A stretch of DNA of 58,738 bases, from assembly GCA_046484585.1 (NCBI GenBank), contig JAWOIQ010000113.1, positions 1 through 58,738 on the forward strand, written 5' to 3'. Below, in pieces: positions 49,810 to 58,183 of this stretch; the stretch's first letter is position 1; each line of letters begins with the position of its first letter. The DNA is from JAGXFP01 sp046484585. Lineage in GTDB: Bacteria > Desulfobacterota > Desulfobulbia > Desulfobulbales > JAGXFP01. Below the pieces are notes generated by a model. That model ran no database searches and was not told the DNA's origin. It worked only from the letters and a program-made list of their open reading frames with translations. The translations under genes were made by a program, and so were the position numbers.

Positions 49810-50343
49810 TGTCTAAAAAAACTCCAAATATGTTTGATGGATTTGTGAAAAAAAAACAAAAATGGTCAATTTGACCAACGATAAATCAAATAGCTGAGTG
49901 GCGCTGTCAGTCGATCTCGCGGCTGTCCGTGGACCCGCTGATATCGGATTGTAGTGGATTTCCCGGACGATTGAACCAAAAAGACCGGTTTGAATCTTTC
50001 AATTAACCCCGTATGCTTAGAGCAGAAGACAATATGACTTCTTTGCCGCTATTTGTCAAGTTGGCTTAAATCATCGTAAGGCCCTGCTTTTGCGCAAGGG
50101 AATCAGCTCCACGATTGATGACGTCGTAAAAAGTGATTGCGTCGCAAAAAACAACCTGAAAGGGGTATAGCATTACGAGATCTCCCGCGCCTTGGCCGGG
50201 GAAGAGGGCATAACCCCAATTGTCTACGAACAGCCCTGGAATTCCGGCGGGCACGATTTGAACTCGGTGGTTAACTGGGAAAATATTAAAAAAATTTGCG
50301 GTTGAGCCGGGGCCGCTGAATATGCAATCATGAGGGTGACGAG
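49810..50343. other. 534-bp divergent region with a repeat motif and a gene remnant
   Basis: Divergent promoters for the FMN protein and the Nudix gene must lie here. It contains AT-rich DNA (49820-49900), an inverted GACTTTTTACGACGTCATCA-type motif at 50115-50134, and a protein-like frame without a start (50171-50305). Nothing else is identified. Confidence 0.5.
50171..50305 (+). pseudogene. Possible 3' remnant of a gene
   Basis: A 44-codon frame directly after an in-frame TAG reads HYEISRALAGEEGITPIVYE, QPWNSGGHDLNSVVNWENIK, KICG, then TGA. The composition is convincingly protein-like, but no start codon is present and repeat-like DNA (two GTCGTAAAAA/GTCGCAAAAA motifs) lies immediately upstream, as if the 5' part had been lost. 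I do not recognise the family. Confidence 0.35.
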
Positions 50344-50796
50344 ATGAAGTGCCCCAGATGCGGCGCCGAGGTTGAAAAATTCCGCAATCCCGTGCCGACG
50401 GTTGATATTATCATTGAAGTCGGGGAGAAGATCGTTCTGGTGAAAAGGCGCAATCCCCCTTATGGCTGGGCCCTGCCGGGCGGTTTTGTCGACTACGGCG
50501 AAAGCCTCGAGTCCGCCGCCCGCCGGGAGGCCCTTGAGGAAACCGGCCTGCGGGTTGTGCTGGGGCAACAACTGCATACCTATTCCGATCCGAACCGGGA
50601 TGCCAGGATGCATACGATCTCCACGGTCTTTTTAGCTACTGCGGAGGGGCGGCCGCTCGGCGGCGATGATGCGCTGGAAGCGGCGCTTTTTGCACCGGAT
50701 AGCCTGCCCCCTCTGGTTTTTGATCACGGGAATATATTGGATGACTATCGAAAATCAAAACAGCACGCCGGTCGAAGAGCGGATCCTGATCGTTGA
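50344..50796 (+). CDS. Nudix hydrolase with N-terminal zinc-binding pair
   Basis: 150 residues. Begins MKCPRCGAEV, a C-x2-C pair. The Nudix box GGFVDYGESLESAARREALEETGL matches Gx5Ex7REUxEExGU fully. The flanking NPVPTVDIIIEVGEKIVLVKRRNPPYGWALPGG is like ADP-ribose or nucleoside-diphosphate pyrophosphatases. The substrate is undetermined. TGAGGGTGACG precedes the ATG. The last 56 bases overlap the next gene in another frame, so the C-terminal tail beyond about residue 132 may be dispensable. Confidence 0.9.
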   Translation: MKCPRCGAEVEKFRNPVPTVDIIIEVGEKIVLVKRRNPPYGWALPGGFVDYGESLESAARREALEETGLRVVLGQQLHTYSDPNRDARMHTISTVFLATAEGRPLGGDDALEAALFAPDSLPPLVFDHGNILDDYRKSKQHAGRRADPDR

Positions 50797-51649
50797 CGAC
50801 GACCCGCTGGTTCTGGAACTCCTGGGCATCGCGGTCCGCTCCTTCGGCTTTGTGTGCGTAAAGGCCAACAACGGCCGGGAGGCCATGGCTATTCTCGAAA
50901 AGGAGTGGTTTTCAATTGTCGTCACCGATATGGTGATGCCGGAAATGGACGGCATGCAGCTTCTTGAACACATCAAAAGCCATTACCCCGAGACCAGCGT
51001 GATCGTGGTCACCGGCTATACCGGGACTTTCAGCTATGTCGACGTGATCGGGGCCGGGGCCAGCGATTTTATCCTCAAGCCTTTTAACACCGACGAGCTG
51101 GAGGCCAAGATCAACAGGATCATGCGGGAGAGGGAGATGCTCAGAAAGCTGGAATTCCTTTCCAGCTGCGATCCCCTCACCGGTCTTTACAATCGCCGCC
51201 ATATGGATAAGAAGATCAGGGAAGAGGTGCACCGGGCGGCGCGGCAGGACTATCCGGTCTTTCTGATTGTTGCCGATGTCGATAATTTCAAGTCGTACAA
51301 CGATGATTTCGGCCACCAGAAGGGTGATCAGCTCTTAATCAGAGTTGCCGAGATCCTTAAAAAATGCACCCGAACCGACGTCGACCTGGTCTTCAGGCAC
51401 GGGGGCGACGAATTTGCCATCCTGACTCCCCAGGTCAACGCCGAACAGGTGGCCAGGGTCGGAGAGCGGATTATCGCCTCCTTTGATAAGGAGGCGCTGG
51501 GCAAAACCGGCCTCAGCCTGGGCGCCGCCGAGTTTGTCCGCACCGATGATAAGTTGGAGAAGGATGTCTTCGCCATGTTCAGCCGGGCCGATAAGGCCCT
51601 TTATCGGGCTAAGAAGGACGGCCGCAGCCAGCTGGTCTTCAGCGCCTGA
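50741..51649 (+). CDS. Response regulator with GGDEF diguanylate cyclase domain
   Basis: 302 residues. The receiver domain (about 12-130) has ILIVDDDP, phospho-acceptor aspartate in VVTDMVMPEMDG, T in VVTGYTG and K in FILKPFNTDE. The GGDEF domain (about 140-300) has DPLTGLYNRRHMDKKI, DVDNFKSYNDDFGHQKGDQLL and the active-site HGGDEFAIL. It would make cyclic di-GMP on phosphorylation. The inhibitory-site RxxD is not obvious before GGDEF. The start at 50741 overlaps the Nudix gene by 56 bases; the longer frame from 50666 reads as shadow. The sensor kinase is not in the window. Confidence 0.9.
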   Translation: MTIENQNSTPVEERILIVDDDPLVLELLGIAVRSFGFVCVKANNGREAMAILEKEWFSIVVTDMVMPEMDGMQLLEHIKSHYPETSVIVVTGYTGTFSYVDVIGAGASDFILKPFNTDELEAKINRIMREREMLRKLEFLSSCDPLTGLYNRRHMDKKIREEVHRAARQDYPVFLIVADVDNFKSYNDDFGHQKGDQLLIRVAEILKKCTRTDVDLVFRHGGDEFAILTPQVNAEQVARVGERIIASFDKEALGKTGLSLGAAEFVRTDDKLEKDVFAMFSRADKALYRAKKDGRSQLVFSA

Positions 51650-51786
51650 CTGTTGCATAAACCGCTGGCCAGGCGGCGACATTTTCCAGATTTAACGAAA
51701 AGAACAGTCATTAACTACCGGACTTTATTTGTTTTTTTCGGCCGCGCCTTCTTTATAAAATTCCCTGTATTTTTATCAAGAAATTG

Positions 51787-51815
51787 TTGTTTTTGGTCGT
51801 GGTCTCTGGTATATA
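51787..51815 (+). promoter_or_regulatory. Probable sigma-70 promoter of rpsA
   Basis: -35 TTGTTT (51787-51792) and -10 TATATA (51810-51815) with 17-bp spacing, about 37 bp before the rpsA start. A ribosome site GGAACTAGGAG follows. Confidence 0.4.
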
Positions 51816-51851
51816 AGCGCTTTCGATAAAAAGGAACTAGGAGCTATTTTA

Positions 51852-53597
51852 ATGGTAAACAACAAAACACAACCCACAACCCCAACAATGGAAGAGCCGC
51901 CGGTTGGTTCTTTCGCGCAGATGTTCGAAGACAGTCAGGTCAAGGTGGCCGCTGTCGGTGAAGTCGTAGTCGGTACCGTGATCGGTTTAACCAAGGATCA
52001 GGCAATTATCGATATCGGCGACAAATCGGAAAGTTCCATCCCCCTCTCCGAATTCAAAGTGGATGGCGAGGCAACGGAAGTTTCGGTAGGAGATACCTTT
52101 GACGTTTTTGTGGAGAAGCGGGAGGCCGAAGGCGGCATCAAGCTTTCCCGGGAAAAGGCCATCGGTATTAAAGTATGGGAAGACATTGCCAGGATTCAGG
52201 AAGCGGACGGCGTCATCCAGGGTCGGATCGACAGCCGGGTCAAGGGTGGTCTTTCGGTGGATATCGGCGTACCCGCCTTTCTGCCGTACTCGCAGATCGA
52301 CCTGCGGCCCGTCAAGGATCTCGATAGTTTGATCGGCGAGGCCTTCGATTTCAAGGTCCTTAAATATAATCGCAAGAGAAACAACGTCGTAATTTCCCGG
52401 CGCGCCATTCTTGAGGAAGAGCGTAAGCAGCTGCGTGAGCAGATGCGCGATAACCTTGAAGAAGGCGCCGTTATCAACGGCACGATCACCAATATCACCG
52501 ATTACGGTATTTTTGTCGATCTGGGCGGCATGGACGGTCTTTGCCATATCACCGACCTTTCCTGGGGCAGGGTTTCCCATCCCTCCAAGCTGTTCAAGGT
52601 CAATGAGCAGGTCGATGTCAAGGTTCTCAAGTTCGATAAAGAAACCGACAAGGTCTCCCTGGGCGTCAAACAGCTCAAGGAAGATCCCTGGAAGACCGTG
52701 CAGGACAGATACCCGGTGGGCTCCAAGACCACAGGCCGGGTAGTCAGCACCACCGACTACGGGGTTTTTGCCGAGTTGGAGGAAGGGGTCGAGGGACTCA
52801 TTCATATCTCCGAGATGTCGTGGTCGAAGAAGACCAAGCATCCTTCCAAGATCCTCGATATCGGCGACGAGGTCGAAATTCAGGTCTTGAATATCGACGC
52901 GGACGCCAAGCGGATCTCCCTCGGCATGAAGCAGCTCCAGGCCAATCCCTGGGACCTGGTCTCCGAGAATTATCCGGTTGGCTCGATTATCGAGGGCAAG
53001 ATCAAGAACATCACCGATTTCGGTGTCTTCATCGGCATCGAGGAAGGCATCGACGGTCTGATCCATGTCTCCGATCTTTCCTGGACCGAAAGGATCAAGC
53101 ATCCTTCCGAGAAATATGCCAAGGGCGAGACTATTCAAGCCGTGGTCCTGAAGATCGACCGCGAGAATGAAAGGTTCTCCCTCGGCGTCAAGCAGCTGGA
53201 GCCCGATCCATGGCTGGCCGCGGTGGAGAAATACCCTTTCGGCAGCACCGTGGAGGGTAAAATCACCAACGTTACCGATTTCGGGGTTTTCGTCGAACTT
53301 GAAGAGGGCATTGAAGGCCTGGTTCATGTTTCGGAGATCAGCAAGGAGAAGGTTACCACCCCGGTGGGTCTCTACAATGTCGGCGATAAGCTGGAAGTCA
53401 AGGTAATCAACGTTTCGGCCAAGGACCGCAAGATCGGCCTCTCCATCAAGGCCCTTACCGAGAAGCCGGGAGCTGGTGGTTACAGCGATTACCAGGCCAA
53501 GGAGGCGAGCAAGGCGCCCGCCACCCTCGGCGATCTCCTTAAGGAGGAAATGGAAACCAAGTCCAGCGCGGAATCCGTTGAGGAAGAACAGGAATAG
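51852..53597 (+). CDS. rpsA: 30S ribosomal protein S1
   Basis: 581 residues with six S1 (OB-fold) repeats; the later ones are nearly regular, with ITNITDYGIFVDLGGMDGLCHITDLSW, VVSTTDYGVFAELEEGVEGLIHISEMSW, IKNITDFGVFIGIEEGIDGLIHVSDLSW and ITNVTDFGVFVELEEGIEGLVHVSEIS. It binds mRNA at the 30S subunit and helps initiation on structured messages. The C-terminal tail is acidic (ETKSSAESVEEEQE). The start is preceded by AGGAG. It is followed after 15 bp by sppA. Confidence 0.97.
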   Translation: MVNNKTQPTTPTMEEPPVGSFAQMFEDSQVKVAAVGEVVVGTVIGLTKDQAIIDIGDKSESSIPLSEFKVDGEATEVSVGDTFDVFVEKREAEGGIKLSREKAIGIKVWEDIARIQEADGVIQGRIDSRVKGGLSVDIGVPAFLPYSQIDLRPVKDLDSLIGEAFDFKVLKYNRKRNNVVISRRAILEEERKQLREQMRDNLEEGAVINGTITNITDYGIFVDLGGMDGLCHITDLSWGRVSHPSKLFKVNEQVDVKVLKFDKETDKVSLGVKQLKEDPWKTVQDRYPVGSKTTGRVVSTTDYGVFAELEEGVEGLIHISEMSWSKKTKHPSKILDIGDEVEIQVLNIDADAKRISLGMKQLQANPWDLVSENYPVGSIIEGKIKNITDFGVFIGIEEGIDGLIHVSDLSWTERIKHPSEKYAKGETIQAVVLKIDRENERFSLGVKQLEPDPWLAAVEKYPFGSTVEGKITNVTDFGVFVELEEGIEGLVHVSEISKEKVTTPVGLYNVGDKLEVKVINVSAKDRKIGLSIKALTEKPGAGGYSDYQAKEASKAPATLGDLLKEEMETKSSAESVEEEQE

Positions 53598-53612
53598 TTC
53601 GTCCCTCTGATT

Positions 53613-54545
53613 ATGGAGTCCACAAAAAGACGGTTTAAACAAAAACACCCGGTCATGGTGGCAATCGCCATTCTGGCCGGAGTGTTTGTTGTGGCCTGGT
53701 TCGGCATGACCTTCTTCTTCAATTTTTTCGGCTCTCCGCAGTCCGGCGTCTTCGGCGCCGGTTCCGCCAAGATCGGGGTGGTTGAGGTCAAGGGCATGAT
53801 AACCTCTTCCGAAGAGGTTATCCGAGTGCTCACCTCTTTTCGGAAAAACCGCAATATCGCCGCGATTGTCCTCCGCATCGAAAGTCCCGGGGGGGCGGTC
53901 GGCGCTTCCCAGGAGATATTTGAGGAGGTCAAACGAACCAGACAGGTAATGCCGGTTGTCGCTTCAATGGGCTCGGTTGCAGCCTCCGGCGGCTATTATG
54001 CCGCCCTTGGGGCGAACAAGATCGTGGCCAGCCCGGGCACGCTGACCGGCAGTATCGGGGTAATCATCAAGTTCCCCAATTTTGCCGAGATTTTCGAAAA
54101 GATCGGCTATAAATCGGAAGTTGTCAAAAGCGGGAAAATGAAGAACATCGGTTCCCCCGGTCGATCGATGACCGAAGCGGAAAGGGAGTTGATTCAATCG
54201 CTTATCGATAACGTCCACAGTCAGTTTGTCAACGCCGTCAGCGAAGGGCGGGAGCTGCCGGCCGAAAAAGTCCTGGAGTTGGCCGACGGTCGAATTTTCT
54301 CGGGCGAACAGGCTTTGCAGGCAGGTCTTATCGACCGGTTCGGTAACTTTACCGACGCGGTTGAGTTGGCGGCCAAACTGGCCGGCCTGGAAGAGAAATT
54401 ACCTGAACTGGTCTATCCTGCCCAAAAGGACTTCTCTTTACTGAAGATCCTGCTTGGCAGCAGGGGAAGCGCCCTGTTTGAAGAGGCCGTTTTGTTTCAG
54501 CCGCTGCTGTCCTATGAATGGAATGCCTCTCGATTGCTTGAGTAG
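53613..54545 (+). CDS. sppA: Signal peptide peptidase SppA (short form)
   Basis: 310-residue inner-membrane serine protease that degrades cleaved signal peptides. One N-terminal anchor helix (about 14-38). Catalytic serine in VASMGSVAASGGYYAALGANKI; catalytic lysine region in YKSEVVKSGKMKNIGSPGRSMT. The ESPGG motif (IAAIVLRIESPGGAVGASQEI) and TGSIGVII are conserved. This is the single-domain form (about 300 residues), not the 618-residue E. coli form. It lies 15 bp after rpsA and 45 bp before the IHF/HU gene, probably one operon. Confidence 0.94.
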   Translation: MESTKRRFKQKHPVMVAIAILAGVFVVAWFGMTFFFNFFGSPQSGVFGAGSAKIGVVEVKGMITSSEEVIRVLTSFRKNRNIAAIVLRIESPGGAVGASQEIFEEVKRTRQVMPVVASMGSVAASGGYYAALGANKIVASPGTLTGSIGVIIKFPNFAEIFEKIGYKSEVVKSGKMKNIGSPGRSMTEAERELIQSLIDNVHSQFVNAVSEGRELPAEKVLELADGRIFSGEQALQAGLIDRFGNFTDAVELAAKLAGLEEKLPELVYPAQKDFSLLKILLGSRGSALFEEAVLFQPLLSYEWNASRLLE

Positions 54546-54590
54546 CAAAAAGCCGGTAAGCAGTAAACACATGGAAGGGGAAAACAAGAG

Positions 54591-54890
54591 ATGCTAAAAA
54601 AAGACCTGATAGATGAGGTGACCGCCAAGATGGACGGCTATCTCAAGAAAGACATAGGCCAGGCCGTGGATATTCTGCTGGAAACGATAGTTGACGCCCT
54701 AATCGAAGAACGGCGGGTGGAGATCCGGGGATTCGGCAGTTTCAGCGTGCGCAGGCGCAAGGCCCGCAGCACCAAAAATCCCAAAACCGGCCAGGTGATG
54801 AACATTCCAGAACGCAAGACCCTGCACTTTACAATGAGTAAATCCCTTAAAGAACCCCTGGCGGGTAAAAACAGTAATGATCGCGGATAG
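54591..54890 (+). CDS. IHF/HU family DNA-binding protein (IHF-beta-like)
   Basis: 99 residues: MLKKDLIDEVTAKMDGYLKKDIGQAVDILLETIVDALIEERRVEIRGFGSFSVRRRKARSTKNPKTGQVMNIPER is the HU/IHF fold, with the beta-arm and the intercalating proline in KNPKTG. The RGFGSFSVR and position downstream of rpsA (as ihfB is in E. coli) point to the IHF beta subunit. It bends DNA in transcription and recombination. The ribosome site GGAAGGGGAAA is upstream. Confidence 0.9.
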   Translation: MLKKDLIDEVTAKMDGYLKKDIGQAVDILLETIVDALIEERRVEIRGFGSFSVRRRKARSTKNPKTGQVMNIPERKTLHFTMSKSLKEPLAGKNSNDRG

Positions 54891-54916
54891 ACGCACCGCC
54901 GCGTGTGACCGTCCGG

Positions 54917-55540
54917 TTATTCAAACTGGCTGGTATCGCCCTTGCCGTATCGCAGAATCGCGACTTCGTCGTTGGCCAGGGACACCACCGTTGAAGGGGC
55001 CGGATAAACCGGGCCCCCGTCAATGATCATATCGAGTTGATTGCCGAGCCGTTCTTCTATCTCGAAGGCTTCGGCCATCGGCTCACTGTCATCCTCCACC
55101 GCCGCACTGGTAGTCAAAATGGGGTTCCCCAATTCTTCGATAAGCGCTCTGCAGATAGCATTGTCCGGCACCCTGATCCCGACGGTTTTCTGTTTGGAGA
55201 TCATGATTTTGGGGACAATCTTCAGGGTGGGCAGGATGAAGGTGTAGGCGCCGGGCAGATTCTTTTTCATCAGCCGGTAGGCCGCGTTGGCAACCAGGCA
55301 GTACTTGCTGATGTCCTTGAGGTCGGCGCACATGAAGCTGAACGGCTTTGAGACCGCCCTCCTTTTCAGCCGGTATATCCTTTTAACCGCTTTCTGATTA
55401 AAGATGTCGCAGCCGATGCCATAGACGGTATCGGTAGGATAGCAGATCACCCCGCCCTGTTGCAGGCATTTTACCGCCTGACTTATCAGCCGCGGCTGGG
55501 GGTTTTCCGGATTTATTGAAAGCAGGGCTGGTGAACGCAA
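54917..55540 (-). CDS. YrdC/Sua5-domain protein (YciO-like)
   Basis: 207 residues. The YrdC fold is visible: GGVICYPTDTVYGIGCDIFNQKAVKRIYRLKRR, KPFSFMCADL, PGAYTFILP, VGIRVPDNAICRALIEELGNPILTTSAA and PSTVVSL. The family includes the enzyme TsaC/Sua5 that makes threonylcarbamoyl-AMP for tRNA t6A. The KRR-x3-KPFSFMC version, with no C-terminal Sua5 domain, is like YciO, whose role is less clear. It converges on the IHF gene. Confidence 0.88.
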   Translation of the reverse strand: MRSPALLSINPENPQPRLISQAVKCLQQGGVICYPTDTVYGIGCDIFNQKAVKRIYRLKRRAVSKPFSFMCADLKDISKYCLVANAAYRLMKKNLPGAYTFILPTLKIVPKIMISKQKTVGIRVPDNAICRALIEELGNPILTTSAAVEDDSEPMAEAFEIEERLGNQLDMIIDGGPVYPAPSTVVSLANDEVAILRYGKGDTSQFE

Positions 55541-55648
55541 GGTTTATTCCGACAGGTTTTACTGGCTTTTTTGCGGTTATCCGCTAATAGTATTTCGCTT
55601 TTAAAGAATGCTATTGTTTGAAACCACCTCTTATCTTACATCCGCGCC

Positions 55649-56602
55649 ATGGTTGACGCAACGGGAAATCGGAATATAAAGGCAGCGGCCCTTGATCTAG
55701 GCAGCAACACCTTTCGTCTGCTCATTGCCGGGTTCAAAGGTGATAAACCTTCGCTTTTGCTCAAGAGAAATATTACCGTACAGCTGGGCCGGGGGCTCGG
55801 CGCCGGCGCTGGTTTGAGTTCCGACTCCGTTAAGCGGGCCTGCGCCGCCCTCCGGGAATTCAAGGCGGAAATAGACCGCCACCAGCCCGATTGTCTTCGT
55901 TGCTGCGGGACTGAGGCCTTGCGCCGGGCTGCTGATGCCGATGAATTTCTCGATAAAGCAACTGGAATTCTCGGGGTCGGGGTTGAGGTCATCGACGGAG
56001 CGCAAGAGGCTTCTTTAACCTATCGCGGGGTGCTCGCCTCTCTGGACGAGAAGCATTTTTCCTATCCCATCCTGGTTATCGATGTCGGCGGCTCCAGCAC
56101 CGAGCTTATTTATGGTGAAAGTCTCTCCCTGCCCCCCGAATCGGTAAGTCTGGCGGCCGGGGCCGGCTTGTTCACCGAACTGGCCGAGAGCGGCGCTCTG
56201 GCGGCACCCTTTGAACTGATGAGGAGAGGCCTGGGCGACTTTTTGGCGGAGCGCAGCCTGGACCGGGGAAGGATTTCCCTGGTCGGCACCGGCGGCACCG
56301 CCACTACCATGGCGATGCTCGACCTGGGTCTCGACCATTATGATCAAAAGAGAGTTCAGGGCCACTATCTGACCAGGGCAGCGATCCGCAGGATTCTTGC
56401 CGAGTTGCGGACCCTGCCGGTTGCGGCTCGGAAATTTCTGCCTGGACTTGAAGAGGGCAGGGGGGATATCATTTTAGCGGGAATCGAAATATATCAAGAG
56501 ATTCTTGCAACAATTGAAGTTGACGGTATGATTGTCAGTGATTTCGGATTACTGGAAGGTATCATGATGAGCTGCCTGGAGCACGACTCGTTGCCCCGAT
56601 AA
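55649..56602 (+). CDS. Ppx/GppA exopolyphosphatase-family phosphatase
   Basis: 317-residue ASKHA-fold protein: AALDLGSNTFRLLIAGF (phosphate-1 motif), GTEALRRAADADEFL, VIDGAQEASLTYRGVL, ILVIDVGGSSTELIYG and LVGTGGTATTMAMLDL. It is the short form without the C-terminal HD-like half of E. coli Ppx, as in Aquifex Ppx/GppA. It would hydrolyse polyphosphate or pppGpp, possibly linking to the stringent response. It is followed by guaB after 64 bp. Confidence 0.92.
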   Translation: MVDATGNRNIKAAALDLGSNTFRLLIAGFKGDKPSLLLKRNITVQLGRGLGAGAGLSSDSVKRACAALREFKAEIDRHQPDCLRCCGTEALRRAADADEFLDKATGILGVGVEVIDGAQEASLTYRGVLASLDEKHFSYPILVIDVGGSSTELIYGESLSLPPESVSLAAGAGLFTELAESGALAAPFELMRRGLGDFLAERSLDRGRISLVGTGGTATTMAMLDLGLDHYDQKRVQGHYLTRAAIRRILAELRTLPVAARKFLPGLEEGRGDIILAGIEIYQEILATIEVDGMIVSDFGLLEGIMMSCLEHDSLPR

Positions 56603-56666
56603 ATACGTAATTCCCGACCCGGTTCAGCCCTTGCCTGATCTGTCGGATAATACTGGAGAAGATTTG

Positions 56667-58130
56667 ATGAACCCGGACAAAATTAGACCCGCCTATACCT
56701 TTGACGATGTCCTGCTGGCTCCGGCCAAGTCGGAGGTCCTGCCTTCCAGTGTCGATCTGTCGACCCGGCTTACCCGGGAGATCACTCTTAATATCCCCCT
56801 GATCAGCGCGGCGATGGACACCGTCACCGGCTACCGGACCGCGATCACCATGGCCCGGGAGGGCGGCATCGGCATTATTCACAAGAATATGACCATCGAG
56901 GAACAGGCTACCGAGGTCGAGAAGGTAAAAAAATCCGAATCGGGGATGATTATCGATCCGATTACCGTTGAAACCGGCCAGACCGTCGGCGAAGTCAAAC
57001 AGATCATGCGCAGCTATCAAATTTCCGGGGTTCCCGTTTTGCGGAACGGCAAGCTGGTCGGCATCGTCACCAATCGGGATTTGCGTTTCGTCTCCGATCT
57101 TGATCTCAAGGTAGACGAGGCGATGACCAGCAGGAATCTGATCACCGCCCGCCCGGGCATCACCCTGGAGCAATCCAAGGCCCTCCTCCACGAGCACCGT
57201 ATCGAAAAACTGCTGGTGGTCGACGACAGCGGGGCACTCAAGGGGTTGATTACGATCAAGGATATTGAAAAGGTCAAAAAATATCCCAATGCCGCCAAGG
57301 ACGAACGCGGCAGATTGCTGGTCGGAGCCGCGATCGGGATTGGCGGCCGCTTTATGGAGCAGGTGGAATTGCTCTTAAAGGCCGGAGTCGATATCGTCGG
57401 CCTTGATTCGGCCCACGGGCACTCCTTGAACGTCATTAATACCCTGCGGGAAATCAAGGCCGCCTTTCCGGACCTGCCGGTTATCGCCGGCAACATCGCC
57501 ACCGCCGAGGCGGCCGAGGACCTGATCAAGGCCGGAGCGGACTGCATCAAGGTCGGGGTGGGGCCCGGCTCGATCTGCACGACCAGAATTGTCGCCGGGG
57601 TAGGGGTTCCGCAGATGACCGCCGTGCACGACTGCTCCCAGGTCGCCGAAAAACACGATATTCCCGTAATTGCCGATGGCGGCATCAAATTTTCGGGCGA
57701 TGTTACCAAGGCGATCGGGATCGGCGCCAACGTGGTGATGATCGGCAGCCTCTTCGCAGGCACCGAGGAGACCCCCGGCGAGACCTTTCTTTACCAGGGC
57801 CGGACCTATAAGGGATACCGCGGCATGGGCTCAATCGGGGCCATGAAGAAAGGCAGCAGCGACCGTTACTTCCAGGACAACGTCGAGAGTTCCTCGAAGT
57901 TCGTGCCGGAAGGCATTGAAGGCAAGGTCCCCTATTGCGGCCCCCTTTCCGACATGCTCTACCAGCTTATCGGCGGACTGCGCTCCGGGATGGGCTATGT
58001 GGGCGCGGCCAACATCGATGAGCTGCGCCGCAAAGCGCGCTTTGTCCAGATAACCGCGGCCGGACTCAAAGAGAGCCATGTCCACGATGTGATCATCACC
58101 AAGGAAGCGCCCAACTATCGCTTGGGCTGA
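56667..58130 (+). CDS. guaB: Inosine-5'-monophosphate dehydrogenase
   Basis: Rate-limiting step of GMP synthesis: IMP to XMP with NAD+. 487 residues: YTFDDVLLAPAKSEVLPS at the N-terminus, two CBS domains (about 95-205), catalytic loop GPGSICTTRIVAGVGVPQ with the nucleophile cysteine, ADGGIKFSGDVTKAIG, and flap YRGMGSIGAMKKGSSDRYFQ. The start at 56667 (MNPDKIRP) follows GGAGAAG; an upstream ATG at 56631 adds 12 unconserved residues. guaA follows after 53 bp, the standard guaBA arrangement. Confidence 0.97.
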   Translation: MNPDKIRPAYTFDDVLLAPAKSEVLPSSVDLSTRLTREITLNIPLISAAMDTVTGYRTAITMAREGGIGIIHKNMTIEEQATEVEKVKKSESGMIIDPITVETGQTVGEVKQIMRSYQISGVPVLRNGKLVGIVTNRDLRFVSDLDLKVDEAMTSRNLITARPGITLEQSKALLHEHRIEKLLVVDDSGALKGLITIKDIEKVKKYPNAAKDERGRLLVGAAIGIGGRFMEQVELLLKAGVDIVGLDSAHGHSLNVINTLREIKAAFPDLPVIAGNIATAEAAEDLIKAGADCIKVGVGPGSICTTRIVAGVGVPQMTAVHDCSQVAEKHDIPVIADGGIKFSGDVTKAIGIGANVVMIGSLFAGTEETPGETFLYQGRTYKGYRGMGSIGAMKKGSSDRYFQDNVESSSKFVPEGIEGKVPYCGPLSDMLYQLIGGLRSGMGYVGAANIDELRRKARFVQITAAGLKESHVHDVIITKEAPNYRLG

Positions 58131-58183
58131 TCGGCGCCGGTTTCACGAAACAATCCGCGACACTTTCACTATAAGGAATAACC

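Noticed and set aside
51987..53648. 553-codon minus-strand frame opposite rpsA
   Set aside because: Repetitive only because the S1 repeats are; rpsA is certain.
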